Numbered from the stretch's first letter, positions 49,441 through 62,316 are shown. The stretch is DNA of 64,000 nt from Chamaecyparis obtusa (GCA_027943335.1 BSBK01000875.1:1-64000); one strand, 5' to 3'. Translations and numbers: made by a program. Notes: generated from the letters alone by a model not told the origin.

Positions 49441-51025
49441 TACCACCACTTTGAGATCTAATCATGTTTAAATTTTTTAAACTTGTCCCTTTTCTTAGTT
49501 GGATTGTGAAACCCCTAAGGAAGATAAATAAATTATCAAATCCAACAATATTCTAAAATTTGAGGGTTTCTTCATCCTCTAATCCTACATACTATCGAGT
49601 CTAACTCAATTTTCCACTAAGTTACAACTTCCTATTTGATCCCCTTACATGAGAATGTTCTATCAGTAGCTACGGCTTTCTCATCCTAATAGAAGTAGAT
49701 GAATCACTTCTAAAGTGCCCTGATAATTCGATATACCTAAGGTAGGAAAATATATCAACTTTCAACCAACATGCGAGTCTCAGTTTCACGCACAAATCTA
49801 TCATAATCTAACAAAATATAGTTCTTTAAATTCCAAAGTGTACTATAATGGACTTATTGAGGTGGAAACATATTTATCCAAACAAAAATAATTATCATCT
49901 TCCATCGATATTAAATGAAATTAATAACTTGTTTATCATGGGAGGTGGTGATATTTTTGAGATAATTATGGTCTACAACAACAACTATCCAACTTTTAAT
50001 TTCTCATAATTGGGCTTCGATTGATTGCTAAGGAAAGAAATAAGGGAGCTACACCCGTGATCCAACTAAATTTAAGTTTTCCTAAGTCAAACCATCTTGA
50101 CATCATATCTAACTTACACCAGTTGGAATGGAAGGAAAAGACCAACTACATGGAGCATTAGATGGACATCTTTGTCCTAGAAGAAGAAGACACAAATGTC
50201 AAACCTCATAAAATCTTCATGTAAGTTTACTTAGAAGTTGAATGAACCCCTACACTCTAAGTGAAAATTTATCCTATTTTAGTGCATGTGAAATCTTGGT
50301 AATTAGTAATTTTTGGGTAAATGTACCTGATACAACTTTTCATCTTTTCTTGATACCAAAAATTTTCAAGACTATTACTCTATATTTTGAATGGTTTTAA
50401 ATCTTTTTATATATAAATATGAGCCTTGCAAAGTAAAAAGGTAAATAAATATGGGGAAATAAATAAATAAAATTAATGTAACTATTTTTGGTGGTGGAAA
50501 TTAATTGAACTTTGAGTCAAGAATTTCTTTGCAATTATCATTTGATAGGAATGTATGCATGCAAAACTATGAATTTTTCATGTTCTTCCTTGTCTATGGA
50601 TTAAAATTTGTTTGATGATATCATGTTATTATATTTTCCTAGTTAAAATAGTTAATATACATTCATATCAAGAAACTTTGTGTTTCTATTAAAAAAGGAA
50701 CTCTTCCTCTATTCATTTCTATTATATTCTAGATAAGTTGGACTTTGTGTTAGATTTCCTCATTAATTTTACTTGAAACCTATCATTCATATTTGTAGCA
50801 TAGCTATGTGAAGATGTTAGTTTGGCTCTATTTCTTTTTGGTCAAAATAATACTAAAAAAACCTATATTTAATTATATGACAGAATTGTACCTCCAAAAT
50901 TCATAGGATTGTTATCCATCTAGTTTAAATTTCTCCAATTGCTAGTTTATTGTGCCTTTTAGTTCTTGACATTAAGGAATCATTTGTAGAGGTCCTTTCA
51001 AAAGGAAAAAATATTAAATCATAAT
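49441..51025. repeat. Repeat block X/Y, copy 1
   Basis: This aligns in order with 52780-54355. Block X is 49441-49810 against 52780-53200 (AAACTTGTCCCT, CATACATACTAT/CCTACATACTAT, GATATACCTA, GACCAACATGC/CAACCAACATGC). Block Y is 50270-51020 against 53620-54355 (TTTTAGTGCAT, GTGCAAAACTATGAATTT/ATGCAAAACTATGAATTT, TTGTCTATGGATTAAAATTT, GATAAGTTGGACT). Probably LTRs or internal parts of an old element in direct orientation. No coding sense. Confidence 0.75.
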
Positions 51026-51029
51026 TTTT

Positions 51030-52780
51030 TAGTGATTTCCCTAGGGATTTGAAAGAGAGAGTAGCTTTCTAGCTTTATATAGTGAGTTGTGTCTTCCTAG
51101 AGAAAAAGGTTTGAAAGTCTTTGTGATTAAAAGATCATAAAAATATGGTTTAAGAAGAAGTTAAGAAAAGAAACTATCTCCATCCCCATAGATTGTATCC
51201 AAAAACTTTAATAATAGTGCAAAGTACCATATTCTTTATCTATTTTGGGATAGTTTTATAGAGAGTATCTATGAAGTTTTAATGATAAAGCTAAATCATT
51301 GTGATGATCACAGATTAACATAGTTTTTGAAGAGTGTTCATTGAAGGTATTATTAACTTTATAGTATTAGGTGTGAAGTTGTTCAATCTATAGTTGTAGA
51401 TAAAGGGCTAAAAGACAAAGCAAGGACTAAAGATTATTATATCCATACCTCAATGCTAGTGAAGTTGTCACTCCCACGGAACCATGATCAGAAAGAAGAG
51501 AAGAATCTAAATAAAATCAAGGTGAGAAGTAAGAATATTCCCAAAAATGCAATATTAAAAGGCAGTGATTCCTCTTGAAAAATAAGCTGAACACAAGGTG
51601 GCCTGTATTCTGATTTGGTTCTCAAAGGGTCCAAATGACGAAAAAAGATGGCCATATCACTATAGTTAAAAGATATAATTTTAGTTGTACAGTTCCAATA
51701 GTACAAAAAAGGTATAACTTCTACACTAATCTATATTTTTCCTTTTCTCATCCTAAAGTGGAAATATTTACTTATGATATTGATAAAAATGATAAACAAG
51801 GAGACCATGCCCCTCAAGAAGCTTTAAAAGAAGCTTCCAAATGTAGAGCCTCTAAATATTTGAATCTAGATACATTACCTATAATAGAAGTAAACAGGTT
51901 AGTCATAGAGCCTTCTTAAAAAAGATCTAAAGGGTAAACTACATAGGCAATAAATTGATTTTCCTCTCCAAGAAAGGGTTCAATATCATAGCATCGCCCC
52001 TTGTAGCCATGAACCCAAAATCTTCAATCGGTGATTTTATTTTTTATGAGACCAATGTAATTCTTGATTAGATTTAAATGAAGTCCAAGAACTCCACATA
52101 TATGGAAGCATATTCTAAAAAACCACATCTAATTTTTATCGACCCGTAAAGTTAAGAAGAAGAGTGTGAAGAAAATTTTTTTGTTGAAAAATACTCTATT
52201 AAGGGAGATGCCTTCAAGCGTCTACATAATGATGATCATGTTCTAGAAATTTCAATGTGTATGGTTAATTGAATTACTAAGAGGAGTACTTTTAAATACG
52301 TACAAGGTGATGTCATAAATAAGTGTCTTCATTCTTTTTAGTCTATATAGATTTATTTGAACATTCTCTTACTGATTCAAAAAACAATGATGAAAAGTGG
52401 CTCTTTGGTTCTGATATCTTCCATTCTATTAAAATTATATTTAAGATTCTCCATTCGGTTTGCATACGAATATTTTGTTCAAATTTTCTTTGTAGAAATG
52501 CATTACTTTTTCATGCTAGTTCCTATTTTTCTTAACCTGTCAATGGTTTCACTTTATTTCTTATGAGACGATGTCTTGAAGTAGGTTGTTTTGGCCCTAC
52601 ACTTTGTAAATAAAATTTTGGTGTTCTTTAAGTTTTTGTTACTTTTTGTTTGATATCTCTTTCGTCCTTCATGTCCACCTTCTACAAGAATCTCCATATT
52701 CTCTATTGATTCTTGAGATCCTTTACCCTAATGAAACCTAGCATTGGTCATTACTCTAATTTCTAGATTCTCTTCATTCC
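51030..52780. other. Sequence between the two X/Y repeat copies
   Basis: If the X/Y copies are LTRs, this would be the interior, but only a weak plus-strand frame (51635-51919, 94 codons, with KEASKCRASKYLNLDTL) is seen and no retroelement domain can be read. The frame is unrecognised and may be chance or a decayed ORF. Confidence 0.3.
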
Positions 52781-54355
52781 TACCACTCCTCATCCTCATT
52801 CAAAGCTTGTTCTTAACCTAAATTTTAGACCAAACCATGTTTAATTTTTTAAAACTTGTCCCTATGCTAAGTCAAGCTTTCACAACCCTAAGGAATATCA
52901 TGAACAAATAAAATCTCATCCTGTTCAAAATATTTGAAGGTCTCACGATCCTCCAATCATACATACTATTGAGCCTAAGGAATTTTTAACTGAGTTCCAA
53001 TTTCTTATTTTTAGCGATCCCCTGAGAAGAGAATAGTCTATTAGGAGGTCGACATTTCTTGTCCTGATAGTTGTAGAAGCATTCAATTTTTTTTTTATAC
53101 TTTGATCATTTGATATACCTATCAATAAAATAATTAGTAGCTCTTGACCAACATGCAAATCTCAATTTTTTTCCCATACAAATATATCTAAATTGGATGG
53201 AAATGCTCAACTTTGTCAACTTTTCATGGAAATTTAGTTAACGTTGAATGACCCTCTACACTCTAATTGATAGTTTTGTTTTTTCTATTAAAAATAGGTT
53301 TTATGGGGACCTAAAACCCCTTAAAAAGCTTACAAAAAAGGAATAGGAATTAAGACCACTGAACTAAAATAGGGGTGGAAACCAGCCCGCTAAACCTAGA
53401 ACCAACACAAAAAACAAAAAACCAAAACTTGAAACAACACCCCCCAAAAAAAAACCTTAAAACTAAAACAACAAGGGAACAGGGGAACAAGAGGACCTTG
53501 GTGAACTCAAGATGAGTTCCCTTTGCCTCTTTCTTGGCCTCAAACACCTTCTTGATGGCCGCATTGAAATCAGAGAGTTGCTGGATCCTATCATGGATCT
53601 TTTTTCTTTTTGATAGTTTCTCCCATTTTAGTGCATATAAAATATGAGTAGTTAGAAATTTTTAGGTTAATGAAATTGATACCATTTTTTAGTCTTTTCT
53701 TGATATCAAACACTTTTAAGAGAGTTGCTATATATTTTTAATGTTTGCAGTCTTTTTTAATATAAATAGGATCGTTGTCTGCTAAGAAAGGAGGAAAATA
53801 TGGGGAAAGAAATTACTTGTAATATACCTATTTTTTATGGTGGAAATGAATTGAAGTTTGAGTAGTGACTTTGTCTACAATAGTCATTTTATTGGAATGT
53901 ATATGTGCAAAACTATGAATTTGTCATGTTTTTCATTGTCTATGGATTAAAATTTTTGTTATGATAGTATTCTATATTATTTTCCTACTCAAAATTGTCA
54001 ATATACATTCGTATTAGAATTTTTTTCATTTTTGTTTAGCTAGGAAATCTTCCCTAGTTCTTTATTATTATATTTTGGATAAGTTGGACTATGTCTAAAA
54101 TTATATCTTTAAATTTACTTCAAACCTGTAGTTTGTACTTGTAGCATAACTATGTGCAAATTTTATCTTTTCCTTTATTAATTTTTGGTCAAAAGAATAA
54201 TCAGAAAACCCACATTTTATCATATCAGGGAGTTGTACCTCTGAAATCGAGAAGGGGTTTATCCACCCACTAGAAATTTCTCAATCTGTTAGTTAATTTT
54301 CTCTTTCAATTCTAGTCATTAAGGAGTAAGTTTTCGAGGTCATTTTGGAAGGAAA
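52780..54355. repeat. Repeat block X/Y, copy 2
   Basis: This is the second copy of the block at 49441-51025, interrupted between X and Y by a LINE tail (53277-53609). At its right end it passes into repeat Z copy 2. Confidence 0.75.
53267..53619 (-). mobile_element. 5'-truncated LINE tail with a 10-bp target duplication
   Basis: 333 bp (53277-53609) absent from the equivalent place in repeat copy 1 are flanked by TTGATAGTTT (53267-53276 and 53610-53619). On the minus strand the insert opens with coding-like sequence (FEAKKEAKGTHLEFTKV) and ends CCCCATAAAACCTATTTTTA followed by ATAGAAAAAA, like the 3' end and A-tail of an L1-type LINE. The paralogous empty site makes this a well-supported insertion. 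Confidence 0.75.
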
Positions 54356-54399
54356 AAATCTGATCTAACATGCTCACAACCCAAATTCATTATTTCTCA

Positions 54400-54905
54400 T
54401 AAGATCACACAATATCTGATAGATATTATTTTTAGAAAACTTCCATACCATACCATCATAATAATCCTATGATTTATATTAATTTTTAAAATATGAAATC
54501 ACCAAGTCATCCATCCAAAACATAATTTAAAATAGGTCTAAACTAAGCATTTGATGGTGGGGAGGAATGAAAACTTGACCACACCATACACACTACCTTG
54601 ACCAACACACACATTATTCAAATTCCGCAATGACTCTAGAGCCCAAGAAGAAATAAAACCCATAGTAAATATGCATATAGACTGCATCTTGACACATTCC
54701 AAGAAAGATAAATAAAAAATGATATGAAACCACACTACCAATATCATATCTAGAATAATAGAGAATTCTATACCAATTTTAATCACAAATATCAAAACAT
54801 ACATGATAAAAAAACATATTTTCTAGAGCACAAACCTTCCCCAGAACCAACCTCGAGAATGAAAGATCTAAAAAATCACTTCTATAACATGATAAATATT
54901 GAGCA
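54400..54905. repeat. Repeat Z, copy 2
   Basis: This aligns with 45795-46330 in the same orientation. It directly follows the X/Y block copy 2, which suggests that X/Y sequence was inserted into, or lies beside, a Z-type LTR. No coding sense. Confidence 0.7.
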
Positions 54906-54909
54906 CAAT

Positions 54910-57360
54910 CTAGCCACCAAAGCTATGAGGTCTTACCCCAAACTGTCATAGCTCAGCTCTTACTTTCATGTTTTGACTCACTTATGATACACTAGTTTGA
55001 TACATTTAGACTTCTTAGATAGAGACTTCATATCATTAGATATGATGTGGTGATTTATATTATGCTGATTTAGTATCTATGATGGTGATTTTAAGATATA
55101 TTTCTATATGCTTTATGATTGACAGATTTAGATGATTATTATGATGATGAAAACTAAATTATGGATTTTATGGTTTAATTATATTTGACATGTGAATTAT
55201 ATTCTAAAGTTCAATTGATGTTAAATGGATATGGTATGATATTTTGATTCTGAATATACTTTATGAATGCATGTGCATCCATATGAAATTGAATTACATA
55301 TATTTCTTGATAATGGATGGATTATGTGAATGCAATTATACATTTGCAATGTTTTTAATTAGCTATGTTGATTATATGTATGTTTGTTTTTGGACTACTA
55401 TTGTTTGAATCTAGTGTGCAGGATATTAACTATGGAAAGAAATCAAAAAACCAAGGTTAAGCCAATGTGAAATAGTAAAATCCAAGGTTAATTATAATGA
55501 AGATATGAAACCTCATTGTATTATATTTTCTTCATAATTGTAAATGGTTGAATGTGTGTTAATTAATCTATTCTTGTAATTTTTTATCTTCTAAATGAGC
55601 ATGCCAAGTGTGTTGATGTGGTGTGAAATTTATGGTGTGAATTGACACTTGTGTTGCATTTATGTGACACAAACATGTCCTTTTAGGGATTGGGGAGTTG
55701 TAACCTAACCTAAGATAGTACCTTGGAGGTTCCATAAGAGACCCACTTGGGAAGGAAGCCATAAGTGGTTTCAAATCTTGTTGAACCTGTAGGTGAACTC
55801 AAAGTGAGTTTTTAAGGGTTTAAATGAGGCCATAGGGTGGAGTTTGGGTGAAAATTAGCTAACCCATTAGATATACCTTGGGTTGGGGGTTATAGTTTTA
55901 CCAAGTTACCGTAACTCATTTATGACCATTCTAAAAGTACCATTTTTTCAAAGTGAGGAGTTTGGGAAGAGGACGAGCCCATCCTGTTTTCCCCATTTTT
56001 GTTTTTCCTCTCATTTATGAGAGGGGACAAGAATGGAAGAGAAGCAATGTTCAGTATTTTCCCTTTATGATAGTTAATTAGAGAGTTTTTAGGAAGCCCT
56101 TTTAGAGGAACTTTGAAGAAACTTGGAGGTTGATCACCCACTCTCCAATAGAATTTACCACTTTTTTTATGGAGAAATAGGATTTACCACTTTACCATTA
56201 GGAAGAGGATTTCATTACATCATCTAAAATATTTCAAAAGTCATTCAATATTCTATTTAAATAATTTCAAAGCCTACTTTAAATAATGCATATAATGAAC
56301 ACATATGAATGAATAGTAGTTTGATTTTTGAAAGTATGAATTAAATTATATCATGAAAGTACCAACCTCAACAAGTGTCATGATCTAATAAATGTTCAAA
56401 TAATGTCTTATCTCTAAAATATGCAGATGATATTCAGTGCAAATAGAGAAAATCTTCAATGAAAATAATTTCTTTAATTCTATCTTATAAAATCATTCGA
56501 ATGTGGAAATGAATGCATTGATTTTTGGTTGTTCATTTTGGATTTGAAAATACACAGGGAAATAATCGGTCACTTCATACTTTTATTTTTTAAATTTGTG
56601 TATTGGTCTGCCTTAGACCATCTATTATTTGTGTAGGCATCAATAGAAGTTATAATAAATTCTTTAAGATATCATAGGATGTGTGGGAGAATGTCCATAT
56701 GAGAGCACATATTGTTTATAATTATTTTAATTATAATATTTAGTATACCAATCATTGTAAGGATTTGTGAGATAATAAGGGAGAATGTAATATTTAACAA
56801 TTTCTATATTGTAACATATAATGCACCAATAATTATGCATAGTTGTACCTAAATAGAATATGTTATGAGTTGTGGGCCACTTATTTTTAGTGCTACTTGT
56901 AAACATTAAAGTAATTTTTTGATTAAGAATTAAATTCCTTTAGTCAAACTTGATTTTTATTATGAGCACAAATGTATTAGTAGTTATACACTTGTACTAT
57001 TCAACTATACATAATTGTAGTGAACAATTATTGGTGTACAATGTAATTATATATTTGATTGTTTGTGTGGTAATTATTGACTAACTAAATGAAGAAATTT
57101 GGGTATTTAGGTTTCCATGGATTGTGCCCTTAATGGAATACATTAATTTACTAGTACTCTTTCCCTAATTACAAAATAGAAAATTTTATAATATTTCTTT
57201 CTTGCATACACATCCTTGCCAAGAGATTTTGTCTATCTCTTGTACTTTGTAGTGAATTCCTAGAGTTTAGACTACTGGCTTAGTGTGAGAAATAGTAAAA
57301 GGGTAAGTGCAAGAAGTTGGGTACCAATTCGAATGAATTCTTGTATAATTAAAAGATGTC
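54910..57360. other. AT-rich stretch, possibly old LTR material
   Basis: No coding sense on either strand. The part around 55680-55900, with long G/T-rich plus-strand sequence, has the look of an LTR, but I found no partner within the window. Confidence 0.35.
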
Positions 57361-57364
57361 TCTC

Positions 57365-57620
57365 AAAACGGGCACCCATTTTTAAAAAACGGCCACCTGA
57401 CTTAGGTTTGGGAGCCCGATCCAAAATTCAAAAAATGGGTCCCCATTTTTTTTCAAAATGGGTACTTCTTTTTTTCAAAACGAGTACCCATTTCAAAATG
57501 GGTGCCCATTTCTATATTTTTTTTATTTTTTAATTTTATAACTAAAAATACATTTTAACATTTCAAATTTTTTAAAAGAACCGAGTGCCCATTTTTTGAA
57601 TTTAAATAATGGGCACTGGT
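57365..57620. repeat. Cluster of GGGTACCC-type palindromes
   Basis: Around 57365-57516 at least five variants of the self-complementary motif AAAATGGGTACCCATTTT occur (GGGCACCC, GGGTCCCC, GGGTACTT, GAGTACCC, GGGTGCCC). A further inverted pair, AGTGCCCATTTTTT and AAATAATGGGCACT, lies at 57584-57619. The cluster abuts repeat R copy 2. Confidence 0.8.
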
Positions 57621-57639
57621 TTCTCGAGACATGAGCGGG

Positions 57640-58519
57640 AAACACACGTTCACCTTGGATTTCATTTCAAAATAGGTTTGGTTTAGGCTTGGTGGAACCA
57701 AGCCTATACCTTGACCTCCAAAAATTTGGTTAAGCCACTGGAATGCCAGATTTTTTCCTTGTAATTGTTTTAGGGCCTTCCTGATCATATTTTTTTATGA
57801 AACAAAAACCCACTAGAGTTCTCACTGTCCTGATTTCAAAAATGTAAATTTGATAGTGATATGATTACTTTTACTCTTTTTTTCATTATTTATTAGTTAA
57901 AAGTGGTACTTAAATGTAAAATAGTGAGGTTCACTAGAACTTTAATAACTTTCTTGTTTTTAGGTATTTTTGAAAATAAATTATATGACATCAATCTACA
58001 TACAATTTTCTTGAATATATTTTAAAAAAAAAGAATTTTAAAAAAATATGAAATTTTCATCAAATTATGGTGGTCATACACCAAAGGTTTTTAAAAAATA
58101 TGTTTTATAGTCAATTAAAAATTAATTTTAAAAAAGTTCAATAAAAAAGTAAGGAAAAATATGCTCATCAATCTTTGGTGTTTTAGTTATATGTCCCCAT
58201 AAGGATTTGAAAAATTCATTTATTTTTGTCAAAATATGGTGGTCATACACAAGTTTGGTAGGGTCCTGAAATAAGCATTTTGAAAACATGAGTTTTAAAT
58301 ATTCCTACTAAAATGAAATTTATACCATATGGGTATTTAAATAAATTACATATTTGAACGTTAGACTCTGAGAAATATATTTTATATTACTAAAGTTTTA
58401 TGAGATTCAATCTCCAAGTACGTCAAATTTAGACATCAATTCATAGAAAATTTGAAAAACAAAGGGAAAACACTTCCACTTTTTACCCAAAAGTGGGACT
58501 CAACTTATTATAGCCACCT
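57640..58519. repeat. Dispersed repeat R, copy 2
   Basis: This is the second copy of the sequence at 27836-28679, in the same orientation, ending at the same GCCACCT. No transposase-like gene accompanies it here. Identity is by eye about three-quarters to four-fifths over long blocks. Confidence 0.85.
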
Positions 58520-59130
58520 GAAAAAATCATCAAATCCTAATACTGATCCTAGTTTCTAATCTAGGGTAGGCACATACCCTTGTGATCTTTCATTCCATCT
58601 ATGACTAACCTAAGATATTATTAATTGCTCAGTAAAACAAAAGAAAATGATAGTGAAATTGACCTAGGACTATCAAATTTATTGTTCAAGCTAGGGTAGA
58701 TATGGAAATCTCAAAACCTTGAAATCATTACATATATTCAAAATAAATAAAGGTATCAAAGATTAAAAAAACATAATAATCCAATCGATTAATCTTATTA
58801 ATTTGAATACCAAAATATGAATATACTAATAATGAAATAAATGTTAAAATTAATGTCATAATGGCCCTAACATTGACCTTGACACTTGTAATAATATACA
58901 AGATAATAACATCTATCTCAACAAAATAATTGGGTACAACTAGATAAACATTAAAATATATATCATTATTAAAATAGAAAAATTTTGACACTAACTTTAC
59001 TCACTAAATTAATATCTTAATAGTAATTTCTATGTATTAATAGTAATGTTAATATCAATAGTAATATTTATCTTAATAATTAAAAACTATTCAATAAATT
59101 TTGTGTTGAATTTAAAAATCCAAAAAGGAA
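58520..59130. other. AT-rich stretch with nothing recognisable
   Basis: Very AT-rich, with no frame, repeat pair or RNA gene that I can support. Confidence 0.4.
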
Positions 59131-59136
59131 TAGATT

Positions 59137-59590
59137 CACTAGTACATTTGAGGCCAAATTTTGATGGAAAACTATCAAAAATTCGATGGATAACCATCAA
59201 ATTTTTAACAAAAGGTGAAGTGGGAGTTATTTCATCAAAAATTGTAGTGGAAATGGTACCTATCGCAATTCTAATGAATTCACAACTGTCAAAAATAGAA
59301 ATGCATTAAAACATTATAGAATTATAATATAAAATCATTACAACTTCAAATGGCATCAGAACAATTGCATTAATGTCGCAATTCTGACATATATACGATA
59401 TTATTTTTTATAGTTATATCATCGGGAGTATAGCATCCCATTTGCCTTAGCCATCAAAACTATAGTATTAATGTCACAATTCTGCTAGCTATCCGATATC
59501 ATTTCCAATAGTCATCATGTCAGGAGTATAGCATCCCCGTCGCACATTAGCGTCAGAAGTTTAACATTTATTTCAAAATTTTGATGGGCA
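59137..59590. mobile_element. Possible CACTA-type end with subterminal and tandem repeats
   Basis: CACTAGTACATTTGAGGCC at 59137 is followed by AAATTTTGATGG and its near-inverted partner CCATCAAATTTTT, then two tandem units of about 98 bp (59354-59451 and 59452-59551; shared ATTAATGTC.CAATTCTG and GGAGTATAGCATCCC). AAATTTTGATGG recurs near 59575. CACTA ends with subterminal repeats have this style, but the opposite end was not found in the window. Confidence 0.35.
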
Positions 59591-59599
59591 CCCATTTTC

Positions 59600-60095
59600 A
59601 TGTCAATGATCCTGTGTAAATTCTACCTCATTCCAGGTCAACCCTATTAGCACCTTGAAAAAATGTCATGGCTGTAGCTTTTTTCCCCTAGTCTCTGCAG
59701 TTGATTTTAGGTCTCTACCTTAAACCCTTAGTTCAAATTTTTGAAAAACTAGCCGTTGGTGTGAAAACCCTTTGTAATGCCCTGGCCTTGTTTTATTTTA
59801 ATGTTACTTTTCGGGCCACTTAAAATTTCTTTTTACGCATGTGCTTAAACATTATCCCCTTTGTCACATGATCACGTGAACCTTTTTTATGTTACGTGAT
59901 CTTGCGACTAAAGGTTTTATACCCTCAGCAGCCTTTAATTTTTCCTATAGTCCTCAACACCTTTTTTTTCCCTAAAGCCTAAGTCTCGGCAATTAATTTT
60001 TCCTATGTTTTGGCTTAAATCTTTCCTGGGCCTGGCTCTGACACCATCTCAATCTGACAGTTGTTGCTAAATCATAAGGGATTTGTCAGAGCTAT
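59600..60095. other. Non-coding stretch, less AT-rich
   Basis: No coding sense. It contains CACATGATCACGTGAACC and TTACGTGATCTTGCG (59863-59911), a loose inverted pair around ACGTGATC that could mean regulatory sequence or an LTR promoter. Nothing firmer. Confidence 0.3.
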
Positions 60096-60099
60096 GCGA

Positions 60100-60515
60100 T
60101 GTCAAGATGATCATTGATTCTCCTTTATGGTAGAGCTTCTCAAATAGGTGGGTCCATTGACATGTACGTACAAATGGTGGCTTCTCATTGGTCCATGTAT
60201 TAACACAAAGGTAGTTGTCAGTGGGACCTAAGTTGTAGGCTTGTCAGAGGGTCCTGACACTGTCAGTCAATCGATGATGGGCATATGATCTTAAGCGATT
60301 TGTTAGAGGCTTAAGATCATTACGTTCGTCGATCCTACCTTTTCATAGGGGATAAAGTGTGGCGGGTCCACATGCTAGGTGTGCTAATTTGGTGGTATTT
60401 GATTGGTCCATGTAGTGTGACTGGGCATGTTGTCAGTGGGGCTAAGGATTTCCAAACTTCAGTGGGTTCTGACAGTGACAAAGCATCAATGATTAGCGTG
60501 TAATCTGATGGTTTT
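60100..60515. repeat. Tandem duplication, two units of about 205 bp
   Basis: Unit 1 (60100-60300) and unit 2 (60305-60515) share GTGGGTCCA/GCGGGTCCA, ATTGGTCCATGTA, TTGTCAGTGGG and TCTGACAGTG/CCTGACACTG in the same order. A 12-bp perfect inverted pair (TAAGACAACCAT at 60535-60546, ATGGTTGTCTTA at 60600-60611) follows. Possibly LTR or promoter repeats; no gene seen. Confidence 0.7.
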
Positions 60516-60619
60516 TCTCTCACACTTGCGAACTTAAGACAACCATTGATCTCCTTCGGTGTCAGAAGGTTGTCAGATCAGGGTAAGATCCTTCATCCGA
60601 TGGTTGTCTTATGATCTGA

Positions 60620-62310
60620 AGGAATCTTGAAAGTCTACGTGAAGATGAGACAACTGTCGATCTTCTTGTGCAGGCCTGTATTAAAATTTCCTCAGTCTTT
60701 TGGTGGTCCTGATAAAAGGTTAGCGGCCTGATAAATTTCAATGTTTTTTCTCATTCGCGAAATGAGGTGGTGATATTCTAAAAAGGTTGGCAATTTAGTG
60801 AGTGTGTATTCATGTAATCGCTAAACTATTTGGCAGATAGATAAAGTTCTCAGTGAACTGACGAAAGGTTTCAGTCGCCAGTTCGCTAAATAAGGCACAG
60901 GGTTAGTTGTTTCCCTTTGACTGCTAAGTTACTGAGTTAGACAGGGGGTTAAGATTTTATTGCGTGAACAGGAAAAATCTTTGTCGCATGTTCGCTAAAG
61001 GTAAACCCAGGGTAGTAGTTGAGTTAGGACTTAAAGCTTTTGAAATACAGGAATCTGACGGTCGCAACTTAAAGATAGCTTAGATTTAAATATCGACCAC
61101 CAATTTGCTGCAGGTTCCATGAAAGTGACTATTATGATTCAAATTCAAATTTTTGAGGGTTTCTCAGTGACAGAAAGGACTAGAATTGAATGCTTTCATG
61201 GTTGGATTTGATTTTTTTGGTGGCGCTTGTTGTTACAGTGTGGTCCAAGGTGTTCCATGATCATCTGTGGGGGTCTGTACTATGTTTTTTATGCTCGAGG
61301 CATGTTGCAAGTGGCTGAATAGGTTGACATTTTGGGCATTTTTGTGGTTCTCAGTACCTTCTCAGTGAGTTTTGTCATGATTGGAATCACTCTGGGATCT
61401 GTCTTCTCTTGGTTGCGTGGGTTTCTTCCCCTGTAATAAATTTGTGACCATTTTTAGCTGGTTTAGTGGGTGAAACCCTAACCCTAGTCACTGAAAGCTT
61501 GATGCATCCTCTTTGAGGATTCCAAGGTGATTAGGGGTATATATTGTAGCAATTTTGACTTAGTTGGGGTTCCAAAACTTTCTTTTTGGTCCCTGGTTGT
61601 TGATGGTATTATACTGAGCAAGGAGAGCCTAGATTTTGCGTTTGTTTCTTTGGCATTTTTGTTGTTTGATAATGTATTGATCCTATAAGTCTTAATGAGA
61701 ATATAGTTGAATTCCAATCTCAAAGTGGTGTATGTCTTTTTGTTTTATTCTTGAGCTGATATATGTTAATTTTACAAAGTGGGTTAGCATATGGTAAACA
61801 AAGAGTATTTTGAGATTATCTTTGAGTTCCTAACAAAGTTAGGATTAAAGTCTTTCAGGTAGTCTTAGTGAGTTCATGGCTTGATAAGAATTTAATGTCC
61901 TGATATGTGAGTGAGAGGGATAATAGGAAAAGCACTTATCCTGAATTCAAGTGTGTTTGAGTTAGGATCTTCGATTGATGTATGCTATTAGGTGACTCTA
62001 TGCCCTGGTTAAGGCACTAATCCTTTCTCTGGATGTAGTCCATCATCATCAATCACACACACATTCAAATGATAAAATCTTTAATCAATTGGTAAGGGTA
62101 TATTTGTATATTATTTGAGACTCCTTTGGAGAAGTGAGTCAAGGGTACACCCACCTGAGCATTAAGGCTCAAAGTGTAGGAGGATCTCATTGTTGATCCT
62201 TGTTAATTGGCCCTCTTCCTTGTGGACTTTGGAGTGGTGATAGAGTCAAAGTATCATTAAGGTTATCCATCAAAGTATAAATCTACAAGTTGAAGATCAA
62301 AGGGAAATAC
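60620..62310. other. Non-coding stretch, possibly LTR material
   Basis: G/T-rich plus-strand sequence with no coding sense. Two loosely similar motifs (CAGTCGCCAGTTCGCTAAAT near 60870 and GTCGCATGTTCGCTAAAGG near 60985) suggest an old internal duplication. No LTR partner in the window. Confidence 0.3.
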
Positions 62311-62316
62311 CAACAA

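Noticed and set aside
57285..57533. 82-codon frame across the palindrome cluster
   Set aside because: Its apparent repeats come from the GGGTACCC-type motif, not from a protein.
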